NCBI GenBank assembly: GCA_032871835.1
Contig: CM065296.1
Span: forward strand, 56,139,288-56,203,287
From: Dipteronia dyeriana
Taxonomy: Eukaryota; Streptophyta; Magnoliopsida; Sapindales; Sapindaceae
DNA: 64,000 bases
Direction: 5' to 3'
Shown here: one piece after another, positions 57,066 through 64,000 of the stretch
How the letters are laid out: each line of letters starts with the position of its first letter
Numbering within the stretch: position 1 is the first letter of the stretch
Program-made: the position numbers and the translations under genes
The notes under the pieces: model-generated
Seen by the model: the letters and a program-made list of their open reading frames with translations, nothing else
Database searches by the model: none
Told to the model about the DNA's origin: nothing

Positions 57066-57681
57066 TGGAAATTCATCCAGCCATAGGTGATTTCATAGAA
57101 TTAATTTCGGCCAGCCCTAGTTTTTTTAAGAGATGATTTTGGCTACCATAGAAATTTTGAGGGAGAAAAATCTGATTTTACTCTAGATAAAATTCGATCA
57201 ACTCTAAGAAATAGTGTGAGATTAGATAAAAAAAAAGGAAGAAAGAACGTTTAGTTTTCTATAGTACACTAGTAGCCTTTACATTAAAAGGTTTTGTGTA
57301 CAACATTGAATCAAGGTTCGCACGAGTTTCAATCAAATTGATTGATAATTCACAAATGACCTAAGGTTCTTTGTTTTCTTCTTGGAGGATTATTGTAACT
57401 AACAAAGAGAAAGATTTTATTTGTTTCCATCCTCAGATATACAATTTAAAGAAAGGGAGCCCACACTCCTAGGTGATTCACGTTCGTGATTGGATTGGAA
57501 GATCTTGCTGATTCAATTCGGCGCTTGTTCAATCGTCACGAGAAAAAGGTACGACACTTTTTATATACATCAATTAATCTAGGGTTAAGGTTCATGTTAT
57601 TGAAAGAGGGAAAATTTTTATTTATACCCAAACCCTAATTTTTGATTTTTCACGCTTTCGCTGCGTGGGTTTTTCCTTACA
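55258..57681 (+). repeat. Solo LTR of the element E family
   Basis: 2424 bp, TGTTGGGATTATG...TTTTCCTTACA, bounded by perfect TSD GCTAT (55253-55257 and 57682-57686). Nearly colinear with 47796-50223. Produced by recombination between the two LTRs of a former full element. Contains a (TA)n run at 57014-57062. Confidence 0.92.
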
Positions 57682-57989
57682 GCTATGACAAACAAATCCA
57701 ATAATACAGCTAAGACTCACAAATATATGTAATAAAAGGAGTTAAGGTATTTAATCAAGCAATAAATACCTAACCTTAAGTAAGAACAACAATGAATGAG
57801 ATTTAATGTAGTTGTAACATACCTAGTCATGAAACCAAGAAGACCCATGCTCAAATGATGATAAATGAAGCTAGAACCATACAATCTTTGTATCTAGGGT
57901 TTTAATTTCGTGGTCTCAATGAAGAAGAAGAGAAAGAGGGGTTTAAATAGGTGCCCTAAGTGAAACTACGTCGTTTTAGAAGAAAAAAA

Positions 57990-58140
57990 AATGATTTATG
58001 GCATCAAAAAGTGACTTACAAGGTGACTTGGATGGAAATAACTTCTAAAGTCGCTTTATTCTCGGGACAGAGGGTGAAAATGTGACTTGAAAGGTGACTT
58101 GGATGGAATTCACTTCTAAAGTCATATCTATCTCGAGTAA
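57990..58140. repeat. ~78 bp two-copy repeat in the antisense solo LTR
   Basis: 'gtgactt.aaggtgacttggatggaa..acttctaaagtc' occurs at ~58010 and ~58085. Lies in the U3 part. Confidence 0.65.
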
Positions 58141-58713
58141 ACAAAACACGACAGTGCAACAACTTCAATTTTGGAAAGGTATGAATATCTACTCACTACT
58201 CCTTTTTACAAACTGAGGTTTAGATATCTGTAGAAAGAGATATGGTTATTTGAGTAACCAAATATTAGATTTGGACAATAACAATATTGCTAAAACTCAT
58301 GGTAGTAAACCATGTGACCTAAAACAAAACCTATAGAAGAATGAGACATTCTCAAGTGGTCGCCCATTGCGCTAAAACAAATACATCATTGTGCAAGCAC
58401 GGATGTTTCCAATCACATAACTAGAAACGAATTACAGCACATAAAAGTCTATCATGAAGTGCAAGTGCGATTGTGAAAAGAATGCACACATGAACAACAT
58501 GGAACAAATGCATATCAATTCAAATACATGTAAGTGTGAGTGCACCTAATCTCTTCAAGATTCAAGTCAAGTGATTTACCTTTTTGCTTTTGCTCTTAAA
58601 GTTATAAAGATGCTTGGAAGCTTATCATCGAGAACCTAAGCTACCCATTACAAAATCATCCTCTAATGTGGTTTGTTATGAAATAAGTCAATCATGAAAT
58701 AATGGTTCTTACA

Positions 58714-59039
58714 CAAATTATTTGTGAGAATTTTCAATAAAGAAAAAAGAATATTTATTCATGTTTTATGCATGTTTTAGAAAGAAGTTATATAAAGATT
58801 TTTAAACACCAAAGGTGTACCCACCCTCAATAGTATCCGATCAAGATTATTAGCCTTTAAAGCTTATGGACATTTATATGTCAAATGAGTCGCTATACAT
58901 ATGTATGGCAGATGTTAGCCAAAACCAAGTCACTTTGCATATGTATGAAAAATGTTTATCCTTAACATTGTGTGTGATCGATAGATTTGGGACACATGTG
59001 ATATATTTCCTTGGATACTAGTTAGGTTTAGACTTTCAG

Positions 59040-59079
<40 letters not shown>

Positions 59080-59934
59080 GATTACAATCAGTAGAGAAAG
59101 GAATAGTTTATCATATTTATCCAAGAAATTTGATAATGAGAAATTCAACAAAGACATAGAGATTATTTTTAAATTGTTATAGCCTATATGTGTTAACAAT
59201 TTTTTATTCTTAGCACAAAATATTTAAAAGAGAGAGAGTGGTTTCTTCATGTAGTATGCAAAAGATAGTTTTAAATGTTTTTTTTTATATTATTTGTAAA
59301 GATTTATGGTAACACGAGATTTAATTGGAGTAAGCATTCTTAAGATTGATGGTGGAGGTCCGTTTATTTTATTCATAGTTTTATATAGTTTTTAAATTTC
59401 AAAAAAAAAATAGTTTAGAATTTTGGGTATATTTTGGCATTTTGGATGGTAAAACTTAATCAAACTTTATCTGTAGTTAAGTTTGATCAACTTTAACTAA
59501 CGACATGGGAGTTCATTGTCAGTTAATGATAAAATTGTGTATGATTGTTAAGGGGCACACCTTAGGAAGTTTGACTGTAATTTTATCTCTTATATATATA
59601 TATATACCTCTTTTAATAAATATAAAATAAAATATAACTGTTTTTTTTAGAATTAATTTTTTTTAAGTATTACACTATTTTATATATTTTGGGTTTTTCT
59701 AGTAATGGAGAAAACTCTAACCCGCAACGTCGTGGTACAGTACACGTGTGAGAGGTTTTACTACCGGATCAATCTCAACTTATTAAGTAAGAATTTAATT
59801 ATGATAATCTTCCATGAATTATCCAGGGAATAATATTTTCTTATAAGTATAAAAAAGTAATTGTATCCTACCCAACTTTTACAAATAAAGATGAATGACG
59901 AATTGTAATTATGTCGTAGAGTTTATATATATAT

Positions 59935-59963
<29 letters not shown>
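58714..59963. other. Unassigned AT-rich interval
   Basis: (TA)n tracts at 59041-59077 and 59925-59966. A short stretch 'taacccgcaacgtcgtggta' (59718) resembles 'gaacccacaacatcatggtg' at 61051, hinting at a shared dispersed repeat. No ORF of interest. Confidence 0.45.
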
Positions 59964-59967
<4 letters not shown>

Positions 59968-60450
59968 GGAAATTTTATTTAAAATTTAAAATTACAACAA
60001 TTACATTTTATTAATTTTACGAGTTGTAACCGTTGCCACAAATTATGATTTTATGTGTGCAATTATGTGACCATTACGTCGATTTTATAACATTAAGTAT
60101 TTGACCATTATTCAAATTAATGGTATTGTTAATAATTATGTTAATAATTATATTAATGAACAACGGTTAGATTTTGAATTATAAATAGTGTATTCGAAAT
60201 CATATTTGTGTAATTTGGACAGATTCTAAATCCCTTCAAAATTTACCAAGAGGAACAAGAATATATATTCTAACTGTTTTTGAATACTGTACTAGGAGTA
60301 CACCCTTATAGTATTAACAAGTCATTGAATGCCTGGGGTTAGAGCATTGTTTACCTGATTGCACTAGGACGTACATTATCCTAAAGGAGCACAATCTCAT
60401 CTTAAGTAAAGTGCTTTAGCAAGCCTTGACCTTAATCTATTTTCCCAACA
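59964..60450 (+). repeat. Candidate solo LTR (487 bp)
   Basis: Starts TATTGGAAATTT and ends TTTTCCCAACA; the ends are inverted copies apart from one or two bases (expected TGTTGGGAAA), as in many Copia LTRs. A TATA-like 'ataaatag' occurs at ~60181 and no primer site follows. No clear TSD. Confidence 0.4.
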
Positions 60451-60483
60451 TCCATATACTTTTCAAATTTTCAACAATATATA

Positions 60484-60857
60484 GTGAGCCTCTTTTATGA
60501 GATCTTTTATTTTAATTTCGGTAAGTACCTTGATGAAATCACATTTATTTTTTTATGAATTTTTTTATGGATAAAAAATTCAACGAAATGTACCTATAAA
60601 TAAAAAAATTCAAATACTAAAACTATTTATCCCGATTTTGTTAAATATGAAGGCATAAGAAAATTGGACGAAATATAGGAAAATTCAAGAAAAATAGTTT
60701 AACTATTTGAAAATTTCTCAAATTTTATTCATATGTAGATTTCAATGAACTTAATTCACCCTTAAAAGAAATAATATTAAAATTCATAAAATTTAATATG
60801 ATTTCATTAAGGTAAGTACCAAAATTAAAATACAGGATCTTTTATGAGAGATTCATC
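60484..60857. mobile_element. TIR element / MITE (~374 bp)
   Basis: Arms 60484-~60550 and ~60793-60857 are inverted copies ('cttttatgagatc', 'ttttaatttcggtaagtacc', 'gatgaaatca'), about 65 bp each. Flanks are TA-rich so the TSD cannot be called. No ORF. Family not assigned. Confidence 0.6.
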
Positions 60858-61591
60858 GTATATATATATATATGGGTATTATATAGGAACATTAACAATA
60901 AACAGTGGTTTGATATCCTTTAGATTTCAATCCAATTATTAAAATAAAAGAGGAATTCAAAAAATAAAAAATAAAAAACCCATATGTATGTTTATATATA
61001 TATTTCAAATTTACAATAATTCAGGATTTAGGGATGTGGAACAGACTTGAACCCACAACATCATGGTGGGTGTGAAAGGAAAACCAGTGGACCAACCACA
61101 TCTTTTATAATAAGCACCGTTAGTTGTACTAAATGAATAATCAGTTGTGGAATTAATCAGTATACATATATTTGGTAATTTTATTGGAAATGTTTTGATA
61201 TTAGTTACAATGATTAAATTAGACATGATTTTATATTTTATATTTCATTTTTCATTTTTTTCATTAATTATACATATTAAATCAATAATTAAGTTGAATA
61301 TTTTAATTATATACGAAAATTCCATAAGAACAGTAAAAAGATTTTATATATCAAATCAATATTTAAATAGAATATTTAATGTTGCGATGAAATATGCATA
61401 AATGATTTTATCTTGATCTCATAAAGGATAATAATAATATTTTAAAAGATTATTCTAAAATCACTTTCAAAAAGTTATCCTCATATACTTCTCAAAATCA
61501 TCGTCAAAATTTGTTAGATTATTAATTAATCACTTTTAAAAGTTTTACCAAACATTGTTTTATATCAAAATTATAAAATAAATTGATTTTA
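60858..61591. other. Unassigned AT-rich interval
   Basis: The 84-codon frame at 61147-61401 is low-complexity and resembles nothing I know. Confidence 0.4.
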
Positions 61592-61993
61592 GAGCAACTT
61601 CAATATAAACATGGCTTGCATATCAATAACTGTTGATATGGTAACAATGTCAATAGACTTGTTTCCTATGTGGCATAAATATGGACTTGATAGATAATCA
61701 ACTTAAAATTTGGTCTCAAATGCTACTTTTAAATCACATTTTGTTTTAATGATGCGTCCAATTTATTTTTTATTTTATTTCCTTAACAAAAATAGATGAA
61801 AAATTAATTTTAATTTTAAATGTTTGTTGAGTTAACCTAAAAAAGTTATGCAACAGGCCGTTTGAAAGCAGACAGTCATGTTGACAATGTTATACACAGC
61901 TGCATTGGAGACACAGTTATTAACAGAACGTCTATTTATCCTACGTGGCATCTTTTTTTTTTTGCACAAGTCATGCTTGTATTGGAGATGCTC
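61592..61993. mobile_element. Harbinger/PIF-type MITE (402 bp)
   Basis: Left end GAGCAACTTCAATATAAACA and reverse-complemented right end GAGCATCTCCAATACAAGCA match at most positions. Flanked by TTA on both sides (61589-61591, 61994-61996), the 3 bp TSD of the PIF/Harbinger group. The GAGCATCTCCAA end is common in plant MITEs. Confidence 0.78.
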
Positions 61994-62047
61994 TTAACTT
62001 TTCAAAAGTAAAACCAAACTAACCCCTACTATTATACTACATTAGAG

Positions 62048-62412
62048 TAGACATGGCACCGGTCTGGTTCGAACCAGTGAACCAAATCGGAACCGGTTTT
62101 CCCAGTTTCGGTTCCTCGATTCCGAAACCGAACCGCACCGGAACTGATATCTGGGCGGTTCAGGTTCCGGTTCCGGTTCGAACCAGCGGTTCCAACATTT
62201 AAAAAAAATGGTTGAACCAATTAAAACATTTCTAATTCAATAAGATGCTTTTACAATTTTTAAAAACATTTCAAATCCAATAAGATGCTTTTACAATTTT
62301 GCATGTCTAATTTTTTTATTAAATAAGATTAAATATATATATATAAATATAAAAGAACCGAACCGTCAAAACTGTTGGTTCTGAATTGGAACCGGAACCG
62401 ATGACATATCTA
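62048..62412. mobile_element. hAT-type MITE (365 bp)
   Basis: Ends TAGACATGG and (reverse complement) TAGATATGT. Flanks CATTAGAG (62040-62047) and TATTAGTG (62413-62420) agree at 6 of 8 bases. Interior is dense in 'ggttccggttc' / 'gaaccggaacc'. Same style as 53068-53756. Confidence 0.65.
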
Positions 62413-64000
62413 TATTAGTGTCATTTCGTGAAGAGGATATTTTTTTAATAATTTGGTGCATGTTTAATGTGATCCAATTTGCAGAAAAGATGAGGAAAAA
62501 AGGTGACAAGTTTCCAAACTTGAAGATTTTTTTTTCTCAGGAAACTTTAAGATTGTTTTTTTTTTAAGATCGTTGAGATTCACACTTTTCATAATTAATC
62601 AAATCGGCCTTGCAAATATAGCATTTCCCAACAATTTGTTTAAGGAAATAGGACATTGGGAAAAAAAGTGCATATCTAGCCTTTCCTGATAATTTCTTTC
62701 TAGAAAATAGCCTTTCTAAGACAATAATGCCCTTTACAATTAAACCGTGAAAAATGACTAAATTACCCTCTTACATTGTGTAAGGACCAAACTGCCCTTC
62801 TCTTATTCTCCTTTAGTTGACTGAAGAAAACCAAAATTTTCAGGCATTGACTCATCTTTTCCATCGTTCTCCTGTGGACCGGAATCCACTCCATCGAAGT
62901 TGGGTCACTCATTCTTCCCATTTTTAATCTCATCTTCCTCAGTGTCTTTCGAAATACACTGTTGTTCAAATCCCATCAACCTCTCCACTGGAATCTTGCT
63001 ACCGACCGTAATATAGATGGCGATCGAAATCTTGATAGTGTTGCCAGCTCTTTCAATCGACCTTCACTGTCAAGTTTGAAATCGAACATACACAGTCAAT
63101 GTAGTCCTATAATGACACCTAAGTTTCCAATTTCATTGAATCTCTCGGTCTTTTATCGTTGTTCAAGTTTGAGACGTTTTTGATATAATGAGATATTAAG
63201 GGTTTTGGATTTGTTGCCCATGAATTGGGGTTTGTGTATGTAGTATTGTTGGGTTTAGTTAAGATGTTTGATGAAATGCCACATCGAGCTTTTAAGAGGA
63301 GTATGTAGTATTATTGGGTGCAAAAACGTCGTCCTAAGTATCACATGAATAACTTGAAATGCACTCTGGTGAATAATGTTGTATGGTTTGTTTTCAAATT
63401 TATTTTGTTGTATGGTTTGGTGGGGTAAAGTTTTAGGCCCGAATTTGGGTTGTATGTGATTTTGTAAGGGTTGATGGTGCATGAATTTAGTGTATGTATA
63501 CCTGATACATGCTGAACCAAAACAGGTTTATGATTTTGCTATTGTTGTTGGTTGATAGCGTATGTATATTTGTTTCTGTTGATGGTGTATGTATATTTGC
63601 TTATGTTGATGTATATTTACTGATGGTATATGTATATATGTTTGTGTTGATCGTTGTTGGTTGTGTTGGGGGATGGTTGAACCAAAATAGGTGTTATTGT
63701 TTTTGTTATTGTTAGGGAACCCGAACCTTGACTGCTATTGATTTTGAAAATAGAAGATGAGTTAAGCCCAGGAGGAATGTTATAGGCTTAGAAACGATTC
63801 AATCCCAGACCTAAAACAATTGTTCCTAGGCACTCACCTAAACTGAATTACAATTTAGGATTAAAATATTGTGTGTTGGTTGGTTGAGCCAAAACCGACA
63901 GTGTTATTGATTGATTTTGCTTTTGTTATACCCTTTGGCTGGGTGTTATTGATTTTGAAAACATAAGATGGGCTAAGCACGGGAGGAATGTTGTAGGCCT
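62413..64000. other. Unassigned right end of window
   Basis: Less repetitive and less AT-rich between 62760 and 63180 than the rest. Frames of 68-75 codons occur on both strands (62763-62969 -, 62962-63183 +) but none matches a family I recognise. A stretch 'LVKMFDEMPHR' near 63255-63290 recalls one PPR motif, but no second motif follows. Confidence 0.4.
63535..63662. repeat. Imperfect tandem repeat 'ttgatggtgtatgtatatttg'
   Basis: Four to five degenerate units of 20-40 bp built on 'gttgat.gtatgtatatttg'. Confidence 0.65.

Larger units (their letters stand above)
54453..58713 (-). repeat. Solo LTR of the A/D type, antisense, split by a solo LTR of element E
   Basis: Plus strand starts TGAAAATACACGGGG and ends AATGGTTCTTACA, i.e. 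TGTAAGAACC...TTTTCA on the minus strand, matching the ends of the D LTR. Without the 2.43 kb insert it is ~1.83 kb, the normal length. No primer site or gag next to it. The outer 5 bp flanks (TAAGT / CAAAT) do not match. Its U3 core (57990-58140) holds a two-copy ~78 bp repeat ('aggtgacttggatggaa') not present in D. Confidence 0.75.

Noticed and set aside
61147..61401. 84-codon ORF as a membrane peptide
   Set aside because: Hydrophobic only because the DNA is AT-rich; no start context, homology or conserved partner.
1..64000. Endogenous pararetrovirus or other viral insertion
   Set aside because: All RT-related sequence seen is Copia-type with integrase before RT and flanking LTRs; no movement protein or coat motif was noticed.

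Overview
This window is repeat-dominated nuclear DNA of a flowering plant, most likely a eudicot. The evidence is nested LTR retrotransposons primed by initiator-Met tRNA (TGGTATCAGAG sites), a Mutator-like element (MULE) with a captured DUF1985/Ulp1 gene, hAT and Harbinger-type MITEs, a polygalacturonase pseudogene with plant-type introns, and AT-rich intergenic DNA. I see no intact host gene, no rRNA or tRNA gene, no CRISPR array and nothing bacterial. Every protein-coding signal is a decayed transposon gene or a host pseudogene, and the species cannot be named from sequence alone.

Layout. 1-4331: a minus-strand, gag-only Copia-like element (A) with its LTR, running off the left edge. 4332-~7300: a second LTR-like sequence with a ~522 bp internal duplication. 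~7300-~14330: a MULE holding a broken MuDR-type transposase (+) facing a broken multi-exon DUF1985-Ulp1 protease gene (-), with a minisatellite and an A-rich satellite array. 14478-21196: element B, a complete gag-only LTR element with target-site duplication (TSD) ATATC. 21529-~22830: glycoside hydrolase 28 (polygalacturonase) pseudogene on the minus strand. 24586-29708: an old Copia element (C) with two LTRs and integrase debris. 30053-37783: a run of DNA transposons: a hAT remnant, a MULE-type MITE, a 2.3 kb interleaved palindrome and two further hAT-like elements. 37879-54133: element D, again gag-only, split by the full Copia element E (41804-50223, TSD TGGAA); its 3' LTR carries a hAT MITE. 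54453-58713: an antisense solo LTR of the D type, itself split by a solo LTR of the E type (TSD GCTAT). 58714-64000: a solo-LTR candidate, three MITEs and unassigned DNA.

How the parts relate. A, B and D share one architecture: a UBN2-like gag, two CCHC knuckles, a coiled coil, then non-coding sequence and a polypurine tract, with no protease, integrase or reverse transcriptase. They look like a non-autonomous family that must borrow pol in trans. E and C are pol-bearing Copia elements, now inactivated. Insertion order can be read from nesting and TSDs: D before E; the D-type LTR before the E-type solo LTR; a 142 bp tandem duplication before the MULE-MITE at 31351.

The most interesting observations are the shared gag-only design, the GC-rich hairpin islands just upstream of the TATA box in several unrelated LTRs, the interleaved AT-rich palindromes at 33.3-35.6 kb, and the MULE whose captured SUMO-protease-like gene still shows its catalytic His and Cys codons. 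All calls come from reading the sequence by eye; no database search was possible.
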